A stretch of 64,000 nucleotides of DNA from DATLMR01 sp964615905 (GCA_964615905.1 CAZTUB010000014.1:124001-188000); one strand, 5' to 3'; shown: positions 19,149 to 28,424, numbered from the stretch's first letter. Program-made: numbers and translations. Notes: generated by a model not told the origin, from the letters alone.

Positions 19149-19928
19149 CTAGGGTTTACACCCCGGCGGCTCGTGGTCATCGCTCCTCGACCCGTCGGGA
19201 CATCTGGTGTTGGACCAGATGACGCCTTTGAGGTTCGCGCCGCTCAGGTCTGCTTCGTCCAGATTGGCGTCTGTCAGGTTTGTGCCCGCAAGGTTTGCGT
19301 TTATCAGCCTTGCAAAAGTCAGGTTAGCGCCGGAGAGGTTCGCGCCGCTCAGGTTGGCGTCGCTAAGATTGGCGCTGCTCAGGTTTATGCCGGAGAGGTT
19401 TGCGCCGCTCAGATCAAAGCCGTGGAGATTCAGAAAAGAGAGGTTTGTCCCATCCAGGCTGCCTGCGCTCTTCAACTGTGGAGCGGTTAGCCCGGTGACG
19501 TTTTGCAGCGAGGAATGGCTCAGGTCCGTATTGGTCAGATTGGCGTTTGTCAGGTCGGCCTCGTACAGACTGCAAACGCTCAAGTCGAGCCCGCTCAGGT
19601 TGGCCCCGCTCAGGTTGAGTCCCGTGAGGCTGACGCTGCGCAGGTCGGTTTCGGTCAGGTCCGCGCCGTCGAATTTCGCGCGATTAAGAGTAGCACCAAA
19701 CAAGACGGCGCGGTTCAGGTTGGCCCCGCTCAGGTCGGCGTCACCTAGGGAAGCGCCGGTCAGGTTAGCGCCCTTGAGGTTGGCCTTCTTGAGGTTCGCG
19801 CGGCGCAGGTGCGTGCCGGCCAGCATGGCCCCCTCCAGGTTCGCGTTTTGAAGGTCGGCGTTATCCTTAAAACAACCTTCCCAGTTTACCTTCGGGGCTG
19901 CTGGGGCGTTGCAATCACGTTTGTCCAT
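19149..19928 (-). CDS. Pentapeptide-repeat protein
   Basis: 259 residues from the ATG at 19928, chosen for the AAGGAG just upstream. A short N-terminus with two cysteines (KRDCNAPAAP, GCFKDN) is followed, from residue 28 to about 245, by a nearly unbroken series of A(N/D)L-x-x pentapeptides (ANLKKANLKGANLTGASL). Such repeats fold into a right-handed quadrilateral beta-helix. One break at about residues 150-170 lacks repeats. DNA-mimic gyrase inhibitors such as Qnr and MfpA share the fold, but most family members have no known function, and no Qnr-specific loop is evident. It has no signal peptide. It is probably transcribed alone, divergent from the DUF2339 gene. Confidence 0.88.
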   Translation of the reverse strand: MDKRDCNAPAAPKVNWEGCFKDNADLQNANLEGAMLAGTHLRRANLKKANLKGANLTGASLGDADLSGANLNRAVLFGATLNRAKFDGADLTETDLRSVSLTGLNLSGANLSGLDLSVCSLYEADLTNANLTNTDLSHSSLQNVTGLTAPQLKSAGSLDGTNLSFLNLHGFDLSGANLSGINLSSANLSDANLSGANLSGANLTFARLINANLAGTNLTDANLDEADLSGANLKGVIWSNTRCPDGSRSDDHEPPGCKP

Positions 19929-20058
19929 ACCTTCTCCTTTCGTTTGTGAGTAATCGCAACTTCGGGCCTTTGTCATTCGGATTACGCGAGTATACAAATT
20001 GACGCTGAACGAGTAAAGATGGAAATCCGCGTGCGGTCACTTTGCTCTTCGGCGAGGG

Positions 20059-20084
20059 CTGGCTGACGACTGGCTGACGACTGG
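20059..20084 (+). repeat. Short 11-bp tandem repeat in divergent promoter region
   Basis: CTGGCTGACGA occurs twice (20059-20069, 20070-20080) followed by CTGG. It lies between the divergent pentapeptide-repeat and DUF2339 genes and could be a regulatory direct repeat or simple slippage. Confidence 0.6.
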
Positions 20085-20129
20085 CCGCCGCTATCTGCTA
20101 TACTGGTCGCCGGTGCACCCGGAGGTCCG

Positions 20130-22481
20130 ATGGCTGAAGATAAAAGCTCTGATGACCGAACGCGCGAGCTTACAGAGCGCATAGATTATCTGGAGTCGAT
20201 AGTGCGCGAGCAGGTGGCGCGGCTCTACGCGCTTGAGCGGCGGATCGGGCTTCCTATAAATCCACCGGCTCTTGAGCCTCAAAGACCGCAGACCCAGACT
20301 CCGGTTCCGTCACGGCCCGCGCTGCCGTCTCAGCCTGCCCCGTCTTTGACTTCGCCCGCTGTGCCTGCGCAAACTATGCCCCCGGCTCGCGAGGCTCAAG
20401 CCTACGGCGCGAGCGCGCAGCCGTCGGCCAAACCACCTCGCGCAAGCCTGGAAGCGCGGATCGGAGGCAACTGGTTTAACCGTATAGGCATGCTCGCTAT
20501 CGCGCTCGGCGTTGGGTTCTTTCTCAAGTACGCCTTTGACAACGAGTGGATAGGCCCGGCGGGGCGTGTCTCGATAGGTCTGTTTATCGGCGCGGGCTTT
20601 TTGGCAGGCGGCGAGCTTTTGCGCAAGCGCGGCTACACGAGCTACGCGGCGGGGCTTTCGGGCGGCGGCATCCTGATACTCTACCTCTCAATCTTTGCGG
20701 CGTTCTCGTTCTACCAGTTGATAGGGCAACTGCCCGCTTTCATATTGATGGCCGCCGTAACGGCGACCGCCGCGCTGCTCTCTGCCAGGTACAACGCGCT
20801 GCCCATAGCGATACTGGGACTCATCGGCGGATTTCTGACACCCATACTGCTTTCGACAGGGGTCGATAATCAGGTCGGATTGTTCGGCTACATCGCGCTC
20901 CTGAACGCGGGCGTGCTCGCGCTTGCCTACAGCAAGCACTGGCGCAGCCTGAACTACCTCGCGTTCGGCGCGACGGTGCTGATGTTCGCAGGGTGGATGC
21001 TCGAATGGTACGAGCGCGAAAAGCTCGCGCCGACCATGTTCTTTCTCACGCTCTTCTTTGTCATCTTTGCTCTGCTCGCGATCCTCTATAACGTCATAAA
21101 CCGGCGGCAGACGACCTGGCTCGACCTGCTGCTCACGCTCGCAAACGCGCTGCTCTATTTCTCGACAAGCTACGTGCTGCTCGACGAATCGTACAGAGGC
21201 GTGCTCGGCGCGTTCGCGGTCCTGATGGCGGTCTTTTACCTGGGGCTCGGCTATTTCACATACAACCGCGACCGCGAAGACCAGCTGCTGATCTATACGT
21301 TTCTTGGGCTGGCGTTTCTGTTCCTGGTGCTCGCAGTCCCGATTCAATTCGACCAGCAGTGGGTGACGATGGGCTGGGCGGTCGAAGGCGCTGTGCTCAC
21401 CTGGGTCGGCCTTAAAGCCGCCGACCGCACGTCGCGGTACGCCTCGCTCGTGGTCTTTGCCATAGCCGCCTTTCACTGGTTTGTCATAGACGCGCAGGAT
21501 ATTTCGCTCGGCGCGGCTACGGGCTTTTTGCCGCTCGTCAACCGTCGCGCCTTGTCGTGCGCGGTGCTGATAGCTTCGCTCGCCACCGCAGTCTGGCTCT
21601 ACAACCGGTTCGCCTCGACCTCGGATACGGATGAGCAGTCATTATTCAAAGATCTCTACATGCTCTCCGCCAACGCTCTGGCCGTAACGCTGTTGAGCCT
21701 CGACGTGAACGACTATTTCAGACAGAGGGCCTACTCGCAGGGCGGCGAGTTTTCCGCCTGGTGGAGGAACCCGGTTTACGAACCAAGATACTTCATGCTC
21801 ACGGCGCTGTGGGCGGTCTACGCCGCGATCATGCTCGTAATAGGCATCAAGCGAAACCGGCCCGTGCTTCGCTACGCCGCGCTCCTGCTGCTGGGGCTTG
21901 CCGTGTCCAATTCGCTCGTCACCAACCTCCAGTTCTCCACCGCGCAATGGCATACACCTATATTCAACCAGACCTTCGCAAGCTTTGCCTTCCTGATAGC
22001 GGCGATGGTCTGCGGCGCGTTGTTTTACTCGCAAGCGGGCGACATAAGCGAGCGCGAGCGAAACTCTATGAGGGGCGTGCTCATTGGCGCAGCCAACCTG
22101 TTTGCGATAATCGCTTTGAGCGCGGAGGTGGTCGGGCATTTCGACAGGCAGAGTTTGGCCGCGATAAACGATACAACCGCGCTGCGAGATTTAGAGCTGG
22201 CAAAGCAGCTCTCGCTTTCGATGATCTGGATGATCTACGGCGGCGTGATGCTGACGCTCGGCATAATTCGCGGCAACGCGCTGCTCAGGTGGATGGCGCT
22301 CGCGCTTCTGGGGCTGACGATTGGCAAAGTTTTTCTCATAGACCTCGCCTCGCTCGACAGGTTCTACCGAATCGTCTCGTTTATAGTTCTCGGAGCAATA
22401 CTGCTTGGGGTCTCGTTCCTCTACCAGCGGCTGCGCCAGCGGGCAGCCGAGACTGAAGCAGGCGACGACGCCGTTGGCTGA
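20130..22481 (+). CDS. DUF2339 polytopic membrane protein
   Basis: 783 residues, with GGAGG at 20121-20125. Residues 1-40 form a coiled coil (ELTERIDYLESIVREQVARLYALERRIG). Residues 45-105 are a proline/alanine-rich linker. From about 110 the DUF2339 core begins (ARIGGNWFNRIGMLAIALGVGFFLKYAFD) and continues as some 20 hydrophobic helices to the C-terminus. DUF2339 proteins are large inner-membrane proteins of unknown function found in many Gram-negative phyla. Nothing in the neighbourhood indicates a substrate. Confidence 0.87.
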   Translation: MAEDKSSDDRTRELTERIDYLESIVREQVARLYALERRIGLPINPPALEPQRPQTQTPVPSRPALPSQPAPSLTSPAVPAQTMPPAREAQAYGASAQPSAKPPRASLEARIGGNWFNRIGMLAIALGVGFFLKYAFDNEWIGPAGRVSIGLFIGAGFLAGGELLRKRGYTSYAAGLSGGGILILYLSIFAAFSFYQLIGQLPAFILMAAVTATAALLSARYNALPIAILGLIGGFLTPILLSTGVDNQVGLFGYIALLNAGVLALAYSKHWRSLNYLAFGATVLMFAGWMLEWYEREKLAPTMFFLTLFFVIFALLAILYNVINRRQTTWLDLLLTLANALLYFSTSYVLLDESYRGVLGAFAVLMAVFYLGLGYFTYNRDREDQLLIYTFLGLAFLFLVLAVPIQFDQQWVTMGWAVEGAVLTWVGLKAADRTSRYASLVVFAIAAFHWFVIDAQDISLGAATGFLPLVNRRALSCAVLIASLATAVWLYNRFASTSDTDEQSLFKDLYMLSANALAVTLLSLDVNDYFRQRAYSQGGEFSAWWRNPVYEPRYFMLTALWAVYAAIMLVIGIKRNRPVLRYAALLLLGLAVSNSLVTNLQFSTAQWHTPIFNQTFASFAFLIAAMVCGALFYSQAGDISERERNSMRGVLIGAANLFAIIALSAEVVGHFDRQSLAAINDTTALRDLELAKQLSLSMIWMIYGGVMLTLGIIRGNALLRWMALALLGLTIGKVFLIDLASLDRFYRIVSFIVLGAILLGVSFLYQRLRQRAAETEAGDDAVG

Positions 22482-22564
22482 GACGCGAGGTTGCGTTCAC
22501 GGCCCACGGGGCAGATAATTACCGGCTTGGCCGGTGAGTGACGGATACACAGAAAGGCGGAAAG

Positions 22565-23725
22565 ATGAGCACAAACCCACTTGTTGAACTGACAAGGCTA
22601 GGCCAGTCAATCTGGTATGACAACATCGAACGGCGGCTAATCACTTCGGGCGAGCTGAAGCGCCTGATCGACGAAGACGAGCTGCGCGGCGTCACGTCGA
22701 ATCCTGCGATTTTCGAGAAAGCCATCAGCGGCTCGGACGAGTACACCGGTCAGCTGACAGAGCTGGTCGGGCAGGGAAAAGAGGCCACAGAGATTTACGA
22801 AGCGCTCGCGGTGCGCGACATACAGAGCGCCTGTGACCTGTTTGCCGAAGTCTATGACCGCACAGACGGGCTAGACGGGTTTGTCAGCCTCGAATGCTCG
22901 CCCGTGCTCGCAAACGACACCGACGCGACTATCGAAGAGGCGCGGCGGCTGTGGCATATGGTCGACCGCAAGAACGCGATGATAAAGATACCCGGCACGC
23001 CCGAAGGGGGTCCGGCGATAGAGCAATGCATATACGAGGGGATAAACATCAACATCACGCTCCTGTTCTCGCTCGAAAGCTACGAGCAGACAATCGAAGC
23101 ATACCTCAAGGGGCTTGAGCGCCGCGTACGTGAAGGTAAGCCTGTAGATAATATCTCGTCGGTCGCGAGCTTTTTTGTCAGCCGTATAGACACGGCGGTC
23201 GATAAGCGCGTCGAAGAGTTAATCAGCCGCGCCACGGACGAGCAGGAGAAAGAGCGGCTGCGCTCCATACTCGGTCGCGTGGCAATCGCCAACGCGAAGA
23301 TGGCTTACCAGCGATACAAAGAGGTCTTTCACGGCGAGCGGTTCGCGAGCCTCGGCGCAAGCGGCGCGCGCGTCCAGCGGCCGCTGTGGGCGTCGACCTC
23401 GACCAAGAATCCCGCTTACCCTGACATCTACTACGTCGATGCGCTGATGGGCCCCGAAACGGTCAACACATTGCCGCCCGCCACCTTCGCGGCGTTCCGC
23501 GACCACGGGCGCGCGCGAGTCACTATCGAAGACAAGCTAGACGAAGAGCGCGAGGTGCTCGAACGGCTCGAACAGTCCGGCATAAGCCTCGACGAGGTCA
23601 CGCGGCAGGTTCTCGCCGACGGCGTCAGGCTTTTTGTCGAGCCGTTCGAGAAGTTGCTCGCGGCAATCGAAAAACGGCGCGGCGAGCTTTCCGCTTCTCC
23701 GGGCGTGTCGCAGGCGGTTCAATAA
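22565..23725 (+). CDS. tal: Transaldolase
   Basis: 386 residues from the ATG at 22565; a GTG at 22538 is less likely. It shows GVTSNPAIFEKAI (42-54), the lysine region MIKIPGTPEGGPAIEQ with Schiff-base Lys141, and GININITLLFS. It converts sedoheptulose-7-phosphate plus glyceraldehyde-3-phosphate to erythrose-4-phosphate plus fructose-6-phosphate in the cytoplasmic pentose phosphate pathway. Length and motifs match the transaldolase half of bifunctional Tal-Pgi proteins. The phosphoglucose isomerase gene follows after nine bases in the same reading frame, separated by TAA and TGA stops, so the two are surely co-transcribed. Confidence 0.94.
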   Translation: MSTNPLVELTRLGQSIWYDNIERRLITSGELKRLIDEDELRGVTSNPAIFEKAISGSDEYTGQLTELVGQGKEATEIYEALAVRDIQSACDLFAEVYDRTDGLDGFVSLECSPVLANDTDATIEEARRLWHMVDRKNAMIKIPGTPEGGPAIEQCIYEGININITLLFSLESYEQTIEAYLKGLERRVREGKPVDNISSVASFFVSRIDTAVDKRVEELISRATDEQEKERLRSILGRVAIANAKMAYQRYKEVFHGERFASLGASGARVQRPLWASTSTKNPAYPDIYYVDALMGPETVNTLPPATFAAFRDHGRARVTIEDKLDEEREVLERLEQSGISLDEVTRQVLADGVRLFVEPFEKLLAAIEKRRGELSASPGVSQAVQ

Positions 23726-23734
23726 GGATGAGCA

Positions 23735-25435
23735 ATGGATTACAACGCCGAGATAAAAGAGGCGGTCGCACGCCTGGAGCGTGAAGAGATCGTTTCGAGG
23801 ATATGGAACAAGGATGCATCGGTTTGGAAGGTCGAGCCCGATCACCAGAAGATCATAACGAACTCGCTCGGCTGGCTCACCGTTGCTGAGACGATCCGGG
23901 GCCGCGTCGACGAGATCAACCGCTTCGCAGACGAAGTGCGCGGGGCGGGCTTCCGGCACGTTTTGCTCATGGGCATGGGCGGGTCAAGCCTTTGCCCGGA
24001 GGTCTTGCGCCGCACATTCGGCGGCCAGCCGGGCTACCCGGAACTGCTCGTGCTCGACAGCACAGTCCCTGCGACCGTAGCTGCATTCGAGCGGCGCATA
24101 AGCGTGGAGCAAACGCTCTTTATAGTCTCGTCGAAATCGGGGACGACGACCGAGCCGCAGGTCTTCTACGACTATTTCTTCGACAAAGTCGCCCAGGTCA
24201 AAGGCGACCGCGCAGGCGAAAACTTCGTGGCCATAACCGACCCCGACACGTTGCTAGCGCGCATTGCCGAAGAGAAGAAGTTTCGCCGCGCCTTTCTCAA
24301 CCCTTCAGACATCGGCGGGCGCTACTCGGCCCTCTCTTATTTCGGGATGGTCCCGGCCGCGCTCGCGGGCTTAGACATAAGGGCCATACTCGACAGGGCG
24401 GTCCGGGCGAGCAGCTCTTGCAGGGCCGCGAGCGAAAACCCCGGCCTCGATCTCGGAGTCGCGCTCGGCGTGCTGGCCCGGCGCGGGCGGGACAAGCTGA
24501 CTTTTGCCATCACCCCGCCGGTAGATTCGCTGGGGCTTTGGATAGAGCAACTGATCGCCGAAAGCACGGGCAAAGAGGGTGTCGGCATACTTCCGGTCGT
24601 GGGCGAGCCGCTCGGCGACCCGTCCGTCTACGGCAACGACAGGGTATTCATCTACATACACACTCTCGATTCCACGGACAAGAATACGGAAGCCCGGTTG
24701 GCGGAGCTTGTATCGGCGGGTCACCCGGTGATAGTGCGGACGCTTGATGACGCTAACAGTCTTGGCGAAGAGTTCTTCATCTGGGAGTTTGCAACTGCCG
24801 TCGCGGGGGCAGTGCTTGAGATAAACCCTTTTGACCAGCCGAACGTGCAGGAGAGCAAGGACAACACGCGGCGGCTTCTTGAAGAGTACGAACATAACGG
24901 CAAGCTCCCGGAGCAAGAGGTGCTCGTCAGTGAAAGCGGCATCCGCCTGCACGCGAGCGCGGAGATGAAGACGCTGCTCGCGCAGCCCGCGCTAAGCGAC
25001 CAGCCCGCGCCCACCGTAGCGTCAATCATCGCGCTCCACCTGGCGAGCGTGCGCGCCGGCGATTACGTCGCGCTCACGGCTTACATCGAAGAAACGCCCG
25101 AAAACGACCGCGCGCTTGAGCAGATTCGCGCTCAAATCCGCGACCGGCTGCGCGTGGCCACAACGGTCGGGTACGGCCCAAGGTTCTTGCACTCGACGGG
25201 CCAATTTCACAAAGGCGGCCCGCCCACAGGGGTCTTTATTCAAATAACCTCGGACGACGCGGAAGAGTTGCCGATACCGGCCCGGCCTTACACCTTCAGC
25301 ACGCTCAAGCAAGCGCAGGCGCTCGGAGATTTCGAATCGCTCGCGAGCCGCAATCTCCGCGCGGTACGGTTCCACGCCGGTATGGACGTGAGCGCCAGCC
25401 TCGGTGCGTTGCTCGATGCGGTAAGAAAAAGATAA
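23735..25435 (+). CDS. pgi: Glucose-6-phosphate isomerase (Tal-Pgi type)
   Basis: 566 residues. The sugar-isomerase signatures are visible: LLMGMGGSSLCPEV (about 76-89), FIVSSKSGTTTEPQ (about 129-142) and a C-terminal region with FHKGGPPTGVFIQ. It interconverts glucose-6-phosphate and fructose-6-phosphate in glycolysis/gluconeogenesis. The divergent sequence matches the isomerase half of bifunctional transaldolase/phosphoglucose isomerases rather than classical Pgi. Its ribosome binding site (AAGGA) overlaps the tal stop codon, suggesting translational coupling. It lies in the same frame as tal, with TAA-GGA-TGA-GCA between the two coding regions. Confidence 0.92.
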   Translation: MDYNAEIKEAVARLEREEIVSRIWNKDASVWKVEPDHQKIITNSLGWLTVAETIRGRVDEINRFADEVRGAGFRHVLLMGMGGSSLCPEVLRRTFGGQPGYPELLVLDSTVPATVAAFERRISVEQTLFIVSSKSGTTTEPQVFYDYFFDKVAQVKGDRAGENFVAITDPDTLLARIAEEKKFRRAFLNPSDIGGRYSALSYFGMVPAALAGLDIRAILDRAVRASSSCRAASENPGLDLGVALGVLARRGRDKLTFAITPPVDSLGLWIEQLIAESTGKEGVGILPVVGEPLGDPSVYGNDRVFIYIHTLDSTDKNTEARLAELVSAGHPVIVRTLDDANSLGEEFFIWEFATAVAGAVLEINPFDQPNVQESKDNTRRLLEEYEHNGKLPEQEVLVSESGIRLHASAEMKTLLAQPALSDQPAPTVASIIALHLASVRAGDYVALTAYIEETPENDRALEQIRAQIRDRLRVATTVGYGPRFLHSTGQFHKGGPPTGVFIQITSDDAEELPIPARPYTFSTLKQAQALGDFESLASRNLRAVRFHAGMDVSASLGALLDAVRKR

Positions 25436-25462
25436 GACGGACCTCAGGAAAGAAAGAAGAAT

Positions 25463-26023
25463 ATGGCTGTATTCTCAAGAGCCATCTCTGTCGAGATGGA
25501 CTGGGTAGACGACGCGAGTTTCGAGATACGCGGGACGCTCGACGACAACGTCCATTCGCTGCGGGCGCGGTTCGTCGTGAGCTTTCCCGGCTACGTGATA
25601 ACAGAGGCGACGGGCGAGATCACTCGTATGCCGTATGACGGGTTTTGCCAGGGCGCGCTCGGCGTATTGCCTCTGTTCATCAACGAAAGAGTGGGGCGCG
25701 GTTTTCGCAAACGCGCCGCAGAGATCGTCGGCGGGGCGGCGAGTTGCAATCACCTGCACACGCTCATAACCGACATGGCCGCGTGCGCGTTCCAGATGAA
25801 TTATATGGCTATTAAGAAGCGGCCCGACGGCGAGGCGGCGATCAAGGCGGTGGCGGACGACCCTGCGCGCCGCCGCCAGATGGTGATCGGGTGGATGCCG
25901 CAGCTTCGCAACACCTGTTTCACCTTTAGCGAGGCGGCCGATCCATTGTTCGAGAGCGCGGCGCGTGACGCCTCCGCTAAAGAAAATACTGAAATGGGAG
26001 CCGACGATGGGAAAATATTATGA
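25463..26023 (+). CDS. DUF2889 family protein
   Basis: 186 residues, soluble, no signal peptide. The sequence (FSRAISVEMDWVDDASFEIRGTLDD, then MPYDGFCQGAL, and ASCNHLHTLITDMA near residue 95) fits DUF2889, a family of unknown function. The conserved C-N-H-L-H cluster could bind a metal. The gene overlaps the start of the MaoC-like gene by 17 bp and is followed by a ThDP-dependent decarboxylase, so the three form an operon. Known DUF2889 neighbours often act on CoA thioesters or aromatic acids, which would fit here, but this is inference. Confidence 0.78.
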   Translation: MAVFSRAISVEMDWVDDASFEIRGTLDDNVHSLRARFVVSFPGYVITEATGEITRMPYDGFCQGALGVLPLFINERVGRGFRKRAAEIVGGAASCNHLHTLITDMAACAFQMNYMAIKKRPDGEAAIKAVADDPARRRQMVIGWMPQLRNTCFTFSEAADPLFESAARDASAKENTEMGADDGKIL

Positions 26024-26450
26024 GGATTTCGAGATCGGTGAAGAGGCGATAACTGCCGGGCGCACCATCACCGAGGCCGACATTGTCAACTTCGCGGGGA
26101 TCACAGGCGACTGGAACGAGATACACACAAACAAGGAACTGGCCGGGCGCGGCCCGTTCGGCCAGCGCATCGCGCACGGCGCGCTCATATTCTCGATTGC
26201 CACGGGGCTTTCGGTAAGGCTTGGGCAGACGGCCGATACCGTGATCGCTTTTTACGGCCTCGACCGGCTGCGGTTCGTCAAGCCGACCTTTATCGGCGAC
26301 ACGATACACGTGCGCCAGCGGGTCGAAGAGAAGTCGGAAAAAGATGAGCGCGCGGGGCTCGTCACCATGCTGAACGAAGTCATAAACCAGCGCGACGAAG
26401 TGGTCGTGAGCTACACGGCAAAGGTCTTGCTGAAACGTCGCCGCTCGTAA
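26007..26450 (+). CDS. MaoC-like (R)-specific enoyl-CoA hydratase family protein
   Basis: 147 residues. The ATG at 26007 has GGGAG six bases upstream and lies inside the end of the DUF2889 gene. It has the hot-dog fold and the hydratase motif GDWNEIHTN with the Asp/His pair, followed by RIAHGALIFSIATGL. The family adds water to trans-2-enoyl-CoA or reverses that reaction. The substrate is not evident. It is co-transcribed with the DUF2889 gene and the ThDP enzyme. Confidence 0.88.
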   Translation: MGKYYEDFEIGEEAITAGRTITEADIVNFAGITGDWNEIHTNKELAGRGPFGQRIAHGALIFSIATGLSVRLGQTADTVIAFYGLDRLRFVKPTFIGDTIHVRQRVEEKSEKDERAGLVTMLNEVINQRDEVVVSYTAKVLLKRRRS

Positions 26451-26472
26451 AAGCACCGGAGGGTGATTCTAT

Positions 26473-28155
26473 ATGGCCGAGATGACCGGCGCTGAAGCCG
26501 TATTCGAGATGCTTGTGCGACAGGGCGTTCGATATGTGTTCGGAAACCCCGGCACGACGGAGCTGCCGTTGATGGATCTGTTTGCCGCCCGCAGCGAGAT
26601 CGAATACGTGCTGGCTTTGCACGAAGACTCCGCGCTCGGCTGCGCAAGCGGGTACGCCGAAGCGACGGGGCAGCCGGGGGTCGTCAATCTTCACGCGACG
26701 CCGGGGCTCGCGCACGCGCTCGGCAATCTCTATAACGCGCACAGGGCTGGCACTCCGCTCGTGGTCACGGCCGGGCAACAGGACTCGCGCGCGATGATCG
26801 ACAACCCGCTGCTTTACGCAGACATGCTCGAAATCGCGCGCCAGCACTCGAAGTGGGTCTGGGAAGCGCGACACGCCGCGGAGATACCCCAGGTCTTTGC
26901 TCGCGCTTTTCAGATAAGCCTCACGCCGCCGACAGGGCCTGTCTTTATATCGTTGCCGGTAGACGTGATGGAAGAGCGGGCACAGATCGAGCTGGTCGAT
27001 GTGACGCGCGCGGGCTCGCGCCAGCGGGGCGACCGCGAGCGAATCGAAGAGGCCGCGCGATTACTTGCCGGGGCGCGAAACCCCGCGATCATAGCGGGCG
27101 ACGGGTGCGCTCGCTCTGAAGCCATGAGCGAGCTTGTGAGGCTTGCCGAAACGCTCGGGGCCCGCGTGCACCTTGAGCCGCTCAACTCGCTTATGATCTT
27201 TCCGACATCACACCGCCTGTTTGCCGGACCGCTCTACCCGAACGCCAAACAGACTCGCGCGCTGCTTGAAGGCGTAGACCTGATTCTCGCGGTAGGGGTA
27301 AACACGCTCGCGCCGCTCGTCCACACCGGCATCACGATGATCGCTCCCGGCACAAAGCTTATACAGATTGACGCAAGCGACCGTGAGTTAGGCAGGAACT
27401 ACCCGGCGGCGGTCGCCGTTCAGGCCGACCCGCGCTCGGCGCTTGAAGAGATATGCGAGCTCCTCGACCGGATGATTACAGGTGAAAGTACGGCTCTCGT
27501 GGCCCGACGCCGCGAGATGGTCGAGGGCGCGATTGCCGAGGCGCGGGCAAAGTTTCTTGAGCAGGCCCAATCGAGCGCCGACTCGGGCGCTATGTCTGCG
27601 GCCTACGTTGCGCGCGTGATGCGCGAGGCGGCCAGCCCTACGGCGGTGCTTGTCGATGAGTCAGTTACCTCGACCGCATACGTGCGGACGATCTTCGGTT
27701 TGAGCGAGCCGAACTCTTATTTTTACGCCAAAGGCGGCTCGCTAGGGCTTGGGCTCCCTTCGGCGGTCGGCGTGAAGCTCGCGCTTAAAGACCGGCAGGT
27801 GATCTGCGCGGTTGGCGACGGCTCTGCGCTCTACTCGATACAGTCGCTGTGGACGGCGGCGCGGTATGATCTCGCCGTCGTCTTCGTCGTCTTCAACAAT
27901 GCCAGTTACATGATCTTAAAAGGCGGGCTGCTGGCGCTGGGCGGCGCGGCGGTAGAGCGGGGCGTCTTTCCCGGCATGGACATAACCGAGCCTGAAGTGG
28001 ATTTCGTCCGGCTGGCGGAATCTTTTGGCGTCGAGGCGCGCAAAGTCGTAAGCAAAGGCGAGCTGCGGGAGGCGCTCGATTGGGCGCTCGGTCGGGGCGG
28101 GCCTGTGCTGCTCGACGTGGCAATCAGCCGCGACATCAGGAGCGTGCTGAGGTGA
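26473..28155 (+). CDS. ThDP-dependent decarboxylase, benzoylformate decarboxylase-like
   Basis: 560 residues with the full three-domain ThDP architecture. In the N-terminal Pyr domain, FGNPGTTELP, the activating glutamate in ALHED and the histidine in VNLHAT align with Ser26, Glu47 and His70 of MdlC, but Ser26 is replaced by Thr. The C-terminal PP domain has the ThDP/Mg motif starting GDGSALYS and ending FNN. Benzoylformate decarboxylase makes benzaldehyde from a 2-keto acid in the mandelate pathway. The true substrate may be another 2-keto acid, or the enzyme may ligate or cleave acyl-CoA. GGAGG (26458-26462) is the ribosome binding site. It is the last gene of the DUF2889-MaoC operon. Confidence 0.85.
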   Translation: MAEMTGAEAVFEMLVRQGVRYVFGNPGTTELPLMDLFAARSEIEYVLALHEDSALGCASGYAEATGQPGVVNLHATPGLAHALGNLYNAHRAGTPLVVTAGQQDSRAMIDNPLLYADMLEIARQHSKWVWEARHAAEIPQVFARAFQISLTPPTGPVFISLPVDVMEERAQIELVDVTRAGSRQRGDRERIEEAARLLAGARNPAIIAGDGCARSEAMSELVRLAETLGARVHLEPLNSLMIFPTSHRLFAGPLYPNAKQTRALLEGVDLILAVGVNTLAPLVHTGITMIAPGTKLIQIDASDRELGRNYPAAVAVQADPRSALEEICELLDRMITGESTALVARRREMVEGAIAEARAKFLEQAQSSADSGAMSAAYVARVMREAASPTAVLVDESVTSTAYVRTIFGLSEPNSYFYAKGGSLGLGLPSAVGVKLALKDRQVICAVGDGSALYSIQSLWTAARYDLAVVFVVFNNASYMILKGGLLALGGAAVERGVFPGMDITEPEVDFVRLAESFGVEARKVVSKGELREALDWALGRGGPVLLDVAISRDIRSVLR

Positions 28156-28178
28156 GCTTCCGGCCGGTCTTTACCTGA

Positions 28179-28340
28179 TTACTCTTCATCGACCAGGCGG
28201 CGCGGGTCTTTCTTATGCTTGACGCGTCGCTCGTTGCGAGTGCGCTTGTCCTCTATGTGCTTCGTCGGCAGTATCGGCGCTCGCTCGCGGGGCATCAGCT
28301 TCTCTTTCTCAATCGTTATCTTGCCAACTTTTTTTGCCAT
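28179..28340 (-). CDS. Small highly basic protein, 53 residues
   Basis: I translated this frame directly. The ATG at 28340 is preceded by GAGG at a good distance, and TAA is at 28179-28181. The protein starts MAKKVGKITI, continues EKEKLMPRERAPILP, and has a Lys/Arg-rich second half (RTRNERRVKHKKDPRRLV) ending DEE. It has no cysteine, signal or membrane segment. The reading frame, ribosome binding site and absence of a competing gene support it. I do not recognise a family; a nucleic-acid-binding role is only suggested by charge. It is convergent with the ThDP enzyme gene. Confidence 0.55.
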   Translation of the reverse strand: MAKKVGKITIEKEKLMPRERAPILPTKHIEDKRTRNERRVKHKKDPRRLVDEE

Positions 28341-28360
28341 CCAAACCTCGCAATTTTGAA

Positions 28361-28424
28361 GAGTGACAAGAAATAATAACCGTCCGAATCCGGCTTGTCA
28401 CTCGTCACTGTTTACTTGTCACTC
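28361..28424 (+). repeat. Heptamer-repeat inverted pair (copy B)
   Basis: GAGTGACAAG (28361-28370) is the exact inverse of 28394-28403, and the right arm continues to 28424 in 7-bp units (inverse of GTGACAA GTAAACA GTGACGA). It is the same family as the arrays at 15745 and 33469. It lies between the divergent small basic gene and the aminopeptidase gene. Confidence 0.75.

Noticed and set aside
20688..21476. Minus-strand open frame inside the DUF2339 gene
   Set aside because: Charged low-complexity translation antisense to a clear membrane protein gene.
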